Shown: positions 10,835 to 19,350 of the stretch, in pieces
Layout of the letters: the number at the start of each line of letters is the position of its first letter
Position numbering within the stretch: the stretch's first letter is position 1
DNA from: Prevotella sp. UBA3776
GTDB taxonomy: Bacteria; Bacteroidota; Bacteroidia; Bacteroidales; Bacteroidaceae
DNA length: 20,920 bases
Reading direction: 5' to 3'
NCBI GenBank assembly: GCA_002369515.1
Contig: DFFM01000032.1
Coordinates: 16,599-37,518 of the forward strand
Position numbers and translations under genes: made by a program
Notes under the pieces: model-generated
Database searches by the model: none
What the model was told of the DNA's origin: nothing
Seen by the model: the letters and a program-made list of their open reading frames with translations, nothing else

Positions 10835-11314
10835 TTATTCTTTCTCGATGAGCACCGTGGCGTAGGCGGCGATGCCCTCCTGACGCCCTGTGAACCCGAG
10901 CCGCTCGGTTGTAGTGGCTTTGATGGAGATGTTGTCGGGGTCGGTTCCGATGACGTCGGCCATGCACTGCTGCATGGCGGGAATGTGAGGGTTGAGTTTG
11001 GGTTGCTCGGCACACACCGTGGCGTCGATGTTTCCCAACCGATAGCCCTTCGAGCCAATCAGACGGATGGTCTCGCGCAGGATGACCTTGCTGTCCATGC
11101 CGTCGGTCTCTGCTGCTGTGTCAGGGAAATGGAAACCTATGTCGCGCATGTTGGCGGCTCCCAACAGTGCGTCGCAAATGGCATGGATGAGCACGTCAGC
11201 GTCGCTGTGCCCCAGCAGGCCTCGCGAATAGTCAATCTTGATGCCGCCCAACCATAGGTCGCGGCCTTCCACCAATTGGTGGACATCATAGCCGAATCCG
11301 GTTCTTATCTTCAC
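10835..11314 (-). CDS. ispF: 2-C-methyl-D-erythritol 2,4-cyclodiphosphate synthase
   Basis: IspF of the non-mevalonate isoprenoid pathway: converts CDP-ME 2-phosphate to MEcPP and CMP. The start is taken as GTG 11314, giving KIRTGFGYDVHQL and 159 residues, the usual family length. A GTG at 11371 directly abutting the porV stop would add 19 unconserved residues and is less likely. Zinc ligands are visible: Asp10 and His12 in YDVHQ, His44 in LIHAICDALLGAA. LLGHSDADV and the C-terminal ATTTERLGFTGR segment are diagnostic. It is the last gene of the probable fahA-like/porU/porV/ispF run. There is no functional link to secretion; the pairing looks like simple operon cohabitation. Confidence 0.95.
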   Translation of the reverse strand: MKIRTGFGYDVHQLVEGRDLWLGGIKIDYSRGLLGHSDADVLIHAICDALLGAANMRDIGFHFPDTAAETDGMDSKVILRETIRLIGSKGYRLGNIDATVCAEQPKLNPHIPAMQQCMADVIGTDPDNISIKATTTERLGFTGRQEGIAAYATVLIEKE

Positions 11315-11371
11315 TTTATCAGTACCTTTTACACAAATTAGAAAAACAATGGTCCGTCGTCCACAGCCCAC

Positions 11372-12562
11372 TTACCTCCTGTGGAACAGGTCTTTGATGC
11401 CGTCCATGTCGAAAGAGAGCGAAAAACGGAGCGTTTGGTCGAGCGGATTGCTCTTGGCGGTGGCAATGACATAGCCAGCGTCAAGCGAGAACACACTCAT
11501 TTTGAATCCAGCACCCAACGTGAAATACTTGCGGTTGCCCTTGTTGGCACTCTCGTGGTGGTAACCGGCACGTACGGAGAACTGGTCATGATAGACATAT
11601 TCGGCACCCACGCTCCACTGGATTTCCTGCAATTCCTCCTTGAACCCGTTGGGGGCATCGCTGAAACTCTTGAAGATGCCGCTGATGGAACTCACGTCGT
11701 AGTAGTCTTTCTGCACACGCAGCTGATACTCCTCGTTGGTTTCTTCCTCGGTGCGCTTGGGATAGGTTGGAACGAGCAACTTGTTGGCATCGGCAGCAAT
11801 GGAGAAGCGGTTGTATTCATCTACCGGCACCATGAGCGATGCTCCCAGACGCAAGTTGGTGGGAATGAACTCGCTGTTGTCGTCGCCTCCAAACGAAATC
11901 TTGCTACCAATGTTGCTGACGTTCAAACCGAGGCCCAGCTGACATTCGCGGTCGCCCAGATTGAGATAGTTGTTATAGTAGAAAGCCAAGTCGGCGGCAA
12001 AAGCCGAACCAGGCGATGTGTCGTCGTGATAGTCGTAGGTGAGGTCGGAATAAATCCAACGTACACCGGCGGCAATGGAGAACTGCTCGCTGAGCATGAG
12101 CGAATAGGCTACGTCAACCGACATTTCGTAAGGCTTGATGGTCTCGGCACTCGAGAAGTCGTCGCCGCCAGTCCAGTTGGTCATCACCTCGCCAAGCGAG
12201 AAATAGCGCAGTGAACCGCTCACGGCACTGTAGTCGCCAATTCGGTAGTAGCCCACAAGGTTGGCCAAGTCGATGTCATTCACCAACTGTCGCAGCCAAG
12301 GTGTATAGTTGAGCGATACGCCTGCGCGGCTGATGTTGAAGGGATACTTGGCCGGGTTCCAATACTGCGAGTTCACGTCAGGGTCGGTGGCGGCACCCAC
12401 GTCGCCCATACCAGCCGAACGTGCATCGGGAGCGATCATCTGCGAGGTCACCGAGTAGTTGACAGGGTTGAACATATCGGTCTTGTCGTTCTGAGCCATG
12501 ATGGAAATGACCGAGAGCGACAGCACGAGTATGCTGAGAAGTCGTTTGATTTCTTTTTCCAT
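11372..12562 (-). CDS. porV: Type IX secretion outer-membrane protein PorV (LptO)
   Basis: A 396-residue outer-membrane beta-barrel of the FadL-like PorV family. It shuttles type IX cargo from the translocon to the PorU sortase complex. The signal peptide ends at IMAQ (about residue 23). The N-terminal TSQMIAPDARSAGMGDVGAATDPDVNS motif, written here in part, followed by QYWNPAKYPF is characteristic. Repeating amphipathic strands with aromatic ends run to the C-terminus. It lies 29 bases downstream of porU, the expected pairing. No type IX core genes (porK, L, M, N, sov) are in the window. The identification is by remembered family sequence and by its neighbour, and both agree. Confidence 0.93.
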   Translation of the reverse strand: MEKEIKRLLSILVLSLSVISIMAQNDKTDMFNPVNYSVTSQMIAPDARSAGMGDVGAATDPDVNSQYWNPAKYPFNISRAGVSLNYTPWLRQLVNDIDLANLVGYYRIGDYSAVSGSLRYFSLGEVMTNWTGGDDFSSAETIKPYEMSVDVAYSLMLSEQFSIAAGVRWIYSDLTYDYHDDTSPGSAFAADLAFYYNNYLNLGDRECQLGLGLNVSNIGSKISFGGDDNSEFIPTNLRLGASLMVPVDEYNRFSIAADANKLLVPTYPKRTEEETNEEYQLRVQKDYYDVSSISGIFKSFSDAPNGFKEELQEIQWSVGAEYVYHDQFSVRAGYHHESANKGNRKYFTLGAGFKMSVFSLDAGYVIATAKSNPLDQTLRFSLSFDMDGIKDLFHRR

Positions 12563-12591
12563 AATTTCTTTTCTAGAAACGGCTTTGCTTT

Positions 12592-15500
12592 CTATTTATT
12601 GTTTAAGATAATCAATTTCTGTGCTTTCGAGGCTTTCGAACTGCCCTCGCTGCCAACCCGCACTCGGTAGAGATAGACACCTGTTTGCAGGCGCGCTCCT
12701 CCATCGACCGTGAGATTCCAACTGACGGTGTAGTTGCCCGAGTCGGAAACGCCGGTCTCTGTGTGCTTCCACAACTGGCGCCCAGCAAAGTCGAACACCT
12801 CAAGCTCCACCTCCATCTCGCTGCCTATGCGGTCATGGCTGATGATGAATGTAGTCTGTGTGGTGGCAGGGTTCTGCGTACAGGCCACGCTGAAACAATT
12901 GGGTTCCAGCCCTTTCACCACGTTGAACTTCAGTTCGGTGGTAGTGGCATTGTTCAGAATGTCCCAGGCACGGAACTTGAGCGTGTGCATGCCTTCAGCA
13001 AGTTCGGGAATGCTGTAGAACGTGGTACCCGTTGTGTAGCTTCCGAAGTCGTACTGGAAGTTGTCGTTCAGATTGTAGGTGCGGTTCATTTCGCCATCGA
13101 TGATCAGTTCCAGGTCGTGACCAATGCTGCTGCCCGACGTGTTGATGCCGTCCTTGTCGGTAATCTGCGCCACGAAATAGGGAGTACTGTTCACATTGCC
13201 ACCATTGCTGAACGAAGGAGCGTTGAGATAACAGAACACCGAAGGCCCGATACCATCATTGCTGGCAGCCTGTGTGCCTCCCACCGTGAATTGTTCGCAA
13301 TAGCCGTTGGCCTCCAGATTCTTCTGCTCATTGACGGCATAGACGTTGATGAGCCCCGTGCCGTCGGAATAATTGATGTCCATGGGCACGGCGAAGTGGA
13401 ACGAGAAGTTTCCGTCTTTCACCACGTCCGACCCCGTGAACAGCGTTTTGGTACGGTCGTCATATTCGTAGGCCACCGACGCTCCCTCTCTGGAATCTTC
13501 GTTGTTCAGCTTGCACACTATGTGTTCCTTGGTGTCTCTGACGATGGCCGAGACGGTGCCGTTGAAGTCTGTATAGCTGCTGCCGTCTTTCTCTATATGA
13601 CCTTTGACGGTAGCCACCGAACCGGCCATCAGGGCGATGTCGGCGCCAGAGTCCACACTGACGCCGTTGATGGTGTCTATGACGGCTTTCAGCACAGGCA
13701 AGTTCAGGCAGAGTGCGGGGTCGCCCAACAACGAATATTGCAGTTTGTTGCGTGTGCGGTCGGTACCCGTCGCAATGAGCGAGTTCTTGGCCAGCCGCTG
13801 CGCTTCGCCTATTGAGATGCGCTGTCCGTTAGGGGTGTTGAGCACCTCCTTCAGATAGGCTATGTTGATGTATTTGTTGCGGTCGGCATAGACGGTGCGC
13901 GATGTTCCGAAAAACGCCACTGCCCCACCCTTCTCGCTGAGTACAGCCGTCTCGCCGATGTTGTTCACCTGACCGTCAAAGGGGGCGATGTCGCACGAGG
14001 CGGTAATCCACAGCGGCAGGTTCTTGTTGCTGAACGATTCGAAGTCAGTGAGCAGCAACACGCTCTCGTGCGAAATCTGGTCCCAGCGCCCGTGCCCGCA
14101 ATAGTCCATGATGAGTGCTCCGGCAGCCTGTTGCTGCTTGATGATCTTTGACACTTCGGGGAAAGTGTTTCCCGTGGCGGTGGTTTCACGGTTGTAGGCA
14201 TCCCACATGACGCGCTTCACCACGTAGCCTCCGTTCAGTTTTTCAATTTCGTTGGCAGCCTCATTGGCGTCGCGCATGTGCAAGTTGTTGTTGCCGTCGT
14301 CGCCCATCACCATGATGGTGTTCTGCCAACTGCCGGCATTCTCGTTTCGAGCATAGTTGATGGTCTTATCCACCATGACACGCGCCTGCTCGTCGTTTCT
14401 TACGGGGAATCGCCCCACCGCCAAGTCGGCCTTGCCGGTGATGGAGTAGTAACCAGTTCCGTCGGCCACCGACTCCTCGTCGTCCAGCATGCAGAAGAAG
14501 TCGTCGGTCACGTAGCAGTCGGTCTCGCTGAACGAGTTCTCGCTCTCATAACACAGCAGGAAGTCGTCGGGCGACACGCCTCGCCAAACGCTGCTCAGCA
14601 TGCGGTTGTCCCAAGCACAGTCGCCGAAGAGCAACAGATAGCGCGGCATTTGCTCGTCGGTGGCAGCCCGGTCGTAGAACATCTTCATGTAGCGGCGATA
14701 GGCGTTGGCGTCGGGTGTGCCGCTGGAGAACTCGTTGTAGAGTTCGTCGGCGGGAACTATACGCACCGACAGCCCGTCGTTCTGCTCATGGAAGGCTTTC
14801 AGCCGCTCGGCCTGGGCGGTGAGTTTGGCCGTGAGCGGCACCACGATGACCATGTCCACCGGCTCGTGGGCATGCAGGTCTTGGTTGGTGATGTTATAGA
14901 CGTATTCGGGTTCGCCGAACTGGCCGTTCTGCAGGTCGGGCTTGGCCGATGGCTCGCTGAAGCAGAACGAAATGTAGTCAGGCCGTATGGGGCCGTTGGC
15001 TGTTGTCGTCACCTTGATGGTGTTGGTGGTCTGCAGATCCGCCACGTTGTAGGTGGTGGTGGTTTCGCATCCCTTGTCGTTGTCTTCGCTGACCAGGCTC
15101 AGCTTCATGGTTCCCAACACTTTGCCGTTGAGCTCCACCTCAGCGCTGGCACCCGACTGAGCGGTCAGCGCAATGGTCATGGTGCCTTGCTTTACGTGCG
15201 AAGGCAGTTCTACGGTGAACGTCTTCGATGTGCCGTTGGCGATGGGGGCATCTTCGAAAAGGTTGCGGCCTCCCTGGAACCAAGCGTAGTTGTCTATCTC
15301 GCGCAGCACATGATAGTCGTTATAGGTGGGATAGAACGACCCTACGAACGTGTCGCTGTCAACGCTCAGCGGCTCGCCTTCGCTCTCGGTGATGAAGTAA
15401 TAGCCGTAGTCGCTGTAGGGGTTGCGTGTGCGCGTCTTGGCGGTTTCACTCTCCCACGACACCGGTCCTCGAGCATGAAACAACCGTTTGCCGTTCACCG

Positions 15501-16236
15501 TGCAGGTGGCCACCTCCTTCAGGTCGTCCGTGTCGGCAAGATACTGGGCGGTCATCTTCTCTGGCTGCAATTCGCCGCCATAGCCGTAAATTTTCACTTT
15601 GTCCAGCGATGAGAACCCGGCTTTCTTGATGAGCGACTCGGTGAGCTGATAGACACCCGTTTCGGGCACTCTGATTTTTGCCCATCGTCCCGTGGCCAGC
15701 ACCGAGTGGGCGGCATAGCGGGCCGAGCTGTCGCTCGTTTCTCCCGAGTCCTCTGCCCGGGTTTGTGCCTTTGCCTGATTCTTCTTCAGCAGCGCAGGCG
15801 CCTTGGCCCGGCTCTCCAAACGAAGCATGAAACTCACCAGTTTCTTGTACTCCCCTTCGCGATAGACCACTGGCACGAAATAGACCTCCAGCGCCCCTCG
15901 TTTGCGCTCCACCACAAGCTGTTGCTGCACGGCGGGCAATTCGGGCGGTAGTTCGGAAGTGATTTTCTGATACTTCTGCACATCGCCCCTGCTCATGCTG
16001 ATGAACTCTGGATAAACAATGCTGACCGTATAGACAGAGTCGGCATAGTTGTTGGCGAGCGGTATGGAATAGGTGAAATAAGGCATCACTGAGTCGATGC
16101 TCACCTCTTCTGCCGTCAAATTGAAAAACTTCTGGGCGGAAGCGGGAAGCAACAGGAAGCAACAGGCAACGAGCATCACACCGATTCTCGCCCACCAGTT
16201 ACCGTTTATGCGTCTTGATGTCTCAGGTCTCACCAT
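12592..16236 (-). CDS. porU: Type IX secretion sortase PorU, gingipain-like C25 peptidase
   Basis: A 1214-residue cell-surface protease/transpeptidase that removes the C-terminal sorting domain of type IX cargo and attaches A-LPS. The signal peptide is residues 1 to about 35, ending PASAQ. The N-terminal half is beta-rich prodomain-like sequence. The C25 domain spans roughly 480-870, with catalytic His715 in DYCGHGRWD and Cys748 in ITASCDIAPFDG. Their 33-residue gap equals that of P. gingivalis PorU His657/Cys690 as I recall them. The last 90 residues form a type IX sorting-like domain, including VFDFAGRQLW and GVYLYRVRV. It starts 13 bases after the FAH-family gene and is followed by porV, indicating one transcript. 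The length agrees with the family (about 1100-1300). Confidence 0.95.
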   Translation of the reverse strand: MVRPETSRRINGNWWARIGVMLVACCFLLLPASAQKFFNLTAEEVSIDSVMPYFTYSIPLANNYADSVYTVSIVYPEFISMSRGDVQKYQKITSELPPELPAVQQQLVVERKRGALEVYFVPVVYREGEYKKLVSFMLRLESRAKAPALLKKNQAKAQTRAEDSGETSDSSARYAAHSVLATGRWAKIRVPETGVYQLTESLIKKAGFSSLDKVKIYGYGGELQPEKMTAQYLADTDDLKEVATCTVNGKRLFHARGPVSWESETAKTRTRNPYSDYGYYFITESEGEPLSVDSDTFVGSFYPTYNDYHVLREIDNYAWFQGGRNLFEDAPIANGTSKTFTVELPSHVKQGTMTIALTAQSGASAEVELNGKVLGTMKLSLVSEDNDKGCETTTTYNVADLQTTNTIKVTTTANGPIRPDYISFCFSEPSAKPDLQNGQFGEPEYVYNITNQDLHAHEPVDMVIVVPLTAKLTAQAERLKAFHEQNDGLSVRIVPADELYNEFSSGTPDANAYRRYMKMFYDRAATDEQMPRYLLLFGDCAWDNRMLSSVWRGVSPDDFLLCYESENSFSETDCYVTDDFFCMLDDEESVADGTGYYSITGKADLAVGRFPVRNDEQARVMVDKTINYARNENAGSWQNTIMVMGDDGNNNLHMRDANEAANEIEKLNGGYVVKRVMWDAYNRETTATGNTFPEVSKIIKQQQAAGALIMDYCGHGRWDQISHESVLLLTDFESFSNKNLPLWITASCDIAPFDGQVNNIGETAVLSEKGGAVAFFGTSRTVYADRNKYINIAYLKEVLNTPNGQRISIGEAQRLAKNSLIATGTDRTRNKLQYSLLGDPALCLNLPVLKAVIDTINGVSVDSGADIALMAGSVATVKGHIEKDGSSYTDFNGTVSAIVRDTKEHIVCKLNNEDSREGASVAYEYDDRTKTLFTGSDVVKDGNFSFHFAVPMDINYSDGTGLINVYAVNEQKNLEANGYCEQFTVGGTQAASNDGIGPSVFCYLNAPSFSNGGNVNSTPYFVAQITDKDGINTSGSSIGHDLELIIDGEMNRTYNLNDNFQYDFGSYTTGTTFYSIPELAEGMHTLKFRAWDILNNATTTELKFNVVKGLEPNCFSVACTQNPATTQTTFIISHDRIGSEMEVELEVFDFAGRQLWKHTETGVSDSGNYTVSWNLTVDGGARLQTGVYLYRVRVGSEGSSKASKAQKLIILNNK

Positions 16237-16249
16237 TCACTTTTCATTT

Positions 16250-16867
16250 CTACTTTACGTTCATTTCCAGCACCTTGCGGTCCTCCAGATAGCCCGTCAG
16301 GTGGTCGTCGATGCTTACAGGCCCTACGCCCGAAGGGGTTCCCGTATAGAGCAGGTCGCCCGTCTTCAGCGTGAAGAACCGCGAGATATAGGCTATCAGC
16401 TCGTCAATCTTGTAGAGCATGTCGCACGTACAGCCTTCCTGCACGGTCTGCCCGTTCTTGTCCAGATGGAAGCGGATGGCCTGCACGTCGCGGAATTTCT
16501 CTTTCTCCACCCACTGCCCTATGGCAGCCGAGCCGTCGAACCCCTTGCACAGTTCCCACGGATGTCCGGCCGCCCTCAGACGTTGCTGCAAGTCGCGGGC
16601 CGTGAAGTCTATGCCCACGGTCACAGCATCGTAGTATCTGTGGGCAAACCTTTCCGGAATACACTTGCCCAGCCGGCAGATTCGCACCACCAGCTCGGTT
16701 TCATAGTCAACCCGCTCCGAGAAGTCGGGCAAGAAAAAAGGTTTTCCGTCTTTCAGCAGTGCAGAGTCTGCTTTGGTGAAGATGACGGGCTCTTCTGGTT
16801 TATATAACGCACCTTCCAGCTCTTTATTGTGCTGCAAGTAGTTCATTCCTACGGCAAATATCTTCAT
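16250..16867 (-). CDS. Fumarylacetoacetate hydrolase family protein (FAHD1/YcgM-like)
   Basis: A 205-residue cytoplasmic metal-dependent enzyme of the FAH fold. Members act as acylpyruvate hydrolases or oxaloacetate decarboxylases. The start is set at ATG 16867 (MKIFAVGMNY); the 28-residue upstream extension would run through a hairpin and is unconserved. Metal ligands are Glu56 and Glu58 in DYETELVV and Asp87 in GIDFTARD; the 31-residue gap matches human FAHD1 (Glu71, Asp102). KGFDGSA and TGTPSGVGP are further family marks. It is the first gene of the tight run with porU, porV and ispF. No aromatic-degradation genes are nearby, so tyrosine catabolism is unlikely. Substrate is not assignable. 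Confidence 0.88.
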   Translation of the reverse strand: MKIFAVGMNYLQHNKELEGALYKPEEPVIFTKADSALLKDGKPFFLPDFSERVDYETELVVRICRLGKCIPERFAHRYYDAVTVGIDFTARDLQQRLRAAGHPWELCKGFDGSAAIGQWVEKEKFRDVQAIRFHLDKNGQTVQEGCTCDMLYKIDELIAYISRFFTLKTGDLLYTGTPSGVGPVSIDDHLTGYLEDRKVLEMNVK

Positions 16868-16933
16868 GACTGCAAACTGTTTCTTTAGCTTTCGGCCCCC
16901 AATGACGGAAATGCGGGCCATGGCGATTATAAT

Positions 16934-16965
16934 GAAGGGCCGGAAACGCATGTTCCCGACCCTTC
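16934..16965. terminator. Hairpin downstream of tsf
   Basis: A 13-base-pair stem (16934-16946 with 16953-16965, two G-T-type wobbles when read on the minus strand) and a CGCATG loop. It follows the tsf stop (17009) in the sense of minus-strand transcription and so likely ends the ribosomal operon. The T-rich run (16968-16976), however, is on the plus-strand exit side. Confidence 0.55.
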
Positions 16966-17008
16966 AGTCTTTTTTATTGCTTAAATTATCGGATGCAATG
17001 GTGAATGA

Positions 17009-18013
17009 TTACTCGGCCACCAGTGTGAAGCGCTTGAAGGCAACCACCTTCAGGTCCTTGTCCTGAGCCTTGAGCCACTGCGACACAGTAGCCTTGTCGC
17101 CGTCGCCGAACTGGAACTCCTGGTCAACCAAGCAGTTCTCCTTGAGGAACTTCTGCACACGGCCCTTGGCAATGTTCTCAATCATCTGCGGGTTCAGGCT
17201 GTTGGCCTTCTCCTCGGCAGCTTTCACCTTCAGGGCGCGAGCCTCGTCGGCCTGCTCCTGAGTGAGCCATCCCTTGGCCATGTTCGACTCGATGTGCTCG
17301 TCGCTGTCAACAAGGTTGGGGTTGATGCCGGCTTTCTTCAGCACCACCTCCACATACTTCTCCACCTGCTCGAGCTTGGTCTTCTCAACGGCAGTCTTGT
17401 ACTCCTCGTCGAGAATGCTCTGGTTCACGCTCTGTGCGTCGAGAGCCACGGGCTTCATGGCAGCCACCTGCATGGCCACTTTGTGACCAGCCTCCACGGC
17501 CTCTTTGTTGGTCTGCACCATCGTACACAGGGTGTGCTTGTTCATGTGGTCGTACACCTCGATGTTCTCACCCTCGAGAGTCAGGTAGCCGTCCAGCTCC
17601 ATCTTCTCACCGGTGATGCCCGAGCGCTGGGTCACAGCGTCCTGCACCTTCTGTCCGTCGGCCAGCGTCAGTTCCTTCACCTCGTCGAGGGTCTGGCACT
17701 TGTTGGCAACGGCAGCGTCGAGAATGGCCTGCACCATGGCGATGAAGTCAGCGCCATTGGCCACGAAGTCGGTCTCGCACTTCACAGCCACCATGGCAGC
17801 GAAGCCTTCCACCTTCTTCACCAGCACACAACCGTTAGAGGTTTCGCGGTCCGAGCGCTTGGCGGCAATAGCCAGTCCGCGCTCGCGCAGCAGTTCCTTA
17901 GCCTTGTCGAAGTCTCCCTCGGCCTCGGTCAATGCTTTCTTCACATCGGCCAGACCGGCACCTGTCATGGTGCGGAGCTTCTTGATATCGTCCATACTTA
18001 CTTTGTATGCCAT
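17009..18013 (-). CDS. tsf: Translation elongation factor EF-Ts
   Basis: A 334-residue guanine-nucleotide exchange factor that recycles EF-Tu. The N-terminal UBA-like domain (about 1-55) contains IKKLRTMTGAGLADVKKAL. The TDF motif that contacts EF-Tu is at residues 81-83 in KCETDFVA. Two dimerisation-type core subdomains follow. It is longer than E. coli EF-Ts (283), as is usual in Bacteroidales. Start ATG 18013 gives the canonical N-terminus (MAYKVSMDDIK). It is the last gene of rplM-rpsI-rpsB-tsf, but an unusually long 236-base gap with a structured repeat separates it from rpsB. Confidence 0.97.
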   Translation of the reverse strand: MAYKVSMDDIKKLRTMTGAGLADVKKALTEAEGDFDKAKELLRERGLAIAAKRSDRETSNGCVLVKKVEGFAAMVAVKCETDFVANGADFIAMVQAILDAAVANKCQTLDEVKELTLADGQKVQDAVTQRSGITGEKMELDGYLTLEGENIEVYDHMNKHTLCTMVQTNKEAVEAGHKVAMQVAAMKPVALDAQSVNQSILDEEYKTAVEKTKLEQVEKYVEVVLKKAGINPNLVDSDEHIESNMAKGWLTQEQADEARALKVKAAEEKANSLNPQMIENIAKGRVQKFLKENCLVDQEFQFGDGDKATVSQWLKAQDKDLKVVAFKRFTLVAE

Positions 18014-18064
18014 AGTCTTTATCTACAATATTAAATGATTTGACAATTATTTTTTCTTACTAAA

Positions 18065-18222
18065 CTTTCTGTTGGGAGTTATCTGGAGTTATCGGAAGCT
18101 AACAGCCTTTCACAGGCTGCGGAGCTAATGCACGTTAGTTCTCCATTAGGAAAGTATTGTCAGCTAACTCCACGAGCCACAGGCTCGTTCACTACAGCTG
18201 ACTCCAACAAACTCCCAGAAAG
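18065..18222. repeat. Structured inverted-repeat element between rpsB and tsf
   Basis: The outer arms are 18065-18080 and 18210-18222 (CTTTCTG/GGGAGTT, with a two-base TT bulge in the left arm). Inside are three hairpins: CAGCCT/AGGCTG (18103-18119), GGAGCTAA/TTAG-CTCC (18121-18144) and CGAGCC/GGCTCG (18173-18187). There are also direct repeats GGAGTTATC (18075, 18085) and CAGCTAACTCC/CAGCTGACTCC (18161, 18195). No coding potential. It looks like an intergenic repeat family member or a multi-stem RNA; its origin is unknown. Confidence 0.65.
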
Positions 18223-18249
18223 CAAAGCTTTTGAAACTTGAAGTTTTTC

Positions 18250-19107
18250 TTACTCGGCAGCGGGAGCCTCCTCGGCAGCGGGAGCCTCGGCTTCAGCCTC
18301 CTCAGCGGCGGGAGCCTCAGCTACGGGAGCAGCCTCCTTGCGGGCCTTGCGGGCACGGGGCTTGGCGTCGGCAGCTTCCTCCTCCTGAGCCTGGGCAGCC
18401 TTCTCGTCGGCCTTCTCAGCCTTGCGCTCCTCCAGACCTTCGGCAATGGCGGCGCAGCAAGCGTTCAGGATCACCTCGATAGAGTCCTTGGCGTCGTCGT
18501 TGGCGGGAATCATGAAGTCGATGTCCTTGGGGTCGCTGTTGGTGTCAACCACACCAAACACGGGAATACCCAGACGGTTGGCCTCCTTCACGGCGATGTG
18601 CTCTTTCATCACGTCGATGACGAACACGGCGCTCGGCAGACGGGTCAGGTCGGCAATGCTGCCGAGGTTCTTCTCCAGCTTGGCGCGCTGGCGGCTGATC
18701 TGCAGTATTTCGCGCTTCGAGAGGTTGCTGAACGTACCGTCGCTCATCAGCTTGTCGATGCTGGCCATTTTCTTCACGGCCTTGCGGATGGTGGGGAAGT
18801 TGGTGAGCATGCCGCCCGGCCAGCGCTCAATCACGTAAGGCATGTTGATGCTGGCGGCCTTCTCTGCCACCACGTCCTTAGCCTGCTTCTTGGTGGCCAC
18901 GAAGAGAATCTTCTTGCCGCTCTTGGCAATCTGCTTCAGTGCGTCGGCAGCCTCGTCAATCTTGGCTACGGTCTTGTGAAGGTCGATGATATGAATGCCA
19001 TTGCGCTCCATGAAGATGTAGGGAGCCATGGCGGGGTTCCATTTGCGCTTGAGGTGGCCGAAGTGGCATCCTGCCTCCAGCAACTGGTCGAAATTTGTTC
19101 TTGACAT
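18250..19107 (-). CDS. rpsB: 30S ribosomal protein S2 with Ala/Glu-rich C-terminal tail
   Basis: A 285-residue S2. Canonical N-terminus FDQLLEAGCHFGHLKRKWNPAM, quoted here in part (QLLEAGCHFGH), and RWPGGMLTNFPTIRK and LTRLPSAVFVIDV mark the family. The folded protein ends near residue 228. The last 57 residues are low-complexity, dominated by Ala and Glu with a basic patch (KPRARKARK). They are encoded by imperfect DNA repeats (units like GCGGGAGCCTC at 18258-18316). Such tails on S2 are seen in other Bacteroidales (family knowledge), are probably disordered, and vary in length. ATG 19107 is the clear start, preceded by an A-rich stretch. Confidence 0.97.
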   Translation of the reverse strand: MSRTNFDQLLEAGCHFGHLKRKWNPAMAPYIFMERNGIHIIDLHKTVAKIDEAADALKQIAKSGKKILFVATKKQAKDVVAEKAASINMPYVIERWPGGMLTNFPTIRKAVKKMASIDKLMSDGTFSNLSKREILQISRQRAKLEKNLGSIADLTRLPSAVFVIDVMKEHIAVKEANRLGIPVFGVVDTNSDPKDIDFMIPANDDAKDSIEVILNACCAAIAEGLEERKAEKADEKAAQAQEEEAADAKPRARKARKEAAPVAEAPAAEEAEAEAPAAEEAPAAE

Positions 19108-19189
19108 TTTTCTTTTTTTTAAATGGTTGTTGTTTACTTTCTTTTTAATTCTTTGTTTTGTTAGAATCAGCCGACAAGTAGTCTTTTAA

Positions 19190-19345
19190 CTTTGAGCTTT
19201 GAACTTTGAACTTTATGATATGTTCAGTTTGCGGCCCCGTATCAGAATCAAGCCGGTTTAGATACTAAACTTGTTCAGTTTCTCTCTTGAACCTCTCCCT
19301 CCAAGGTAATCATAAAGTTCAAACCTCAAAGTTCAAAGTTCAAAG
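19190..19345. repeat. Inverted-repeat element of CTTTGAA heptads between rpsI and rpsB
   Basis: The left arm (19190-19219) consists of heptads close to CTTTGAA ending in CTTTATGAT. The right arm (19309-19345) is its reverse complement with one extra heptad, beginning ATCATAAAG. About 90 unrelated bases lie between, including GTTCAGTTT twice (19222, 19273). The right arm stops 5 bases before the rpsI stop codon. It resembles a small mobile or REP-like intergenic element. Confidence 0.65.
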
Positions 19346-19350
19346 AAAGA

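Noticed and set aside
12685..15612. Two long plus-strand frames (12685-13815, 14278-15612) opposite porU
   Set aside because: Shadows of porU, low-complexity composition and no recognisable domain.
16868..16951. Longer N-terminus for the FAH-family protein
   Set aside because: It would translate part of the hairpin region and is not like the family; ATG 16867 gives the conserved beginning.
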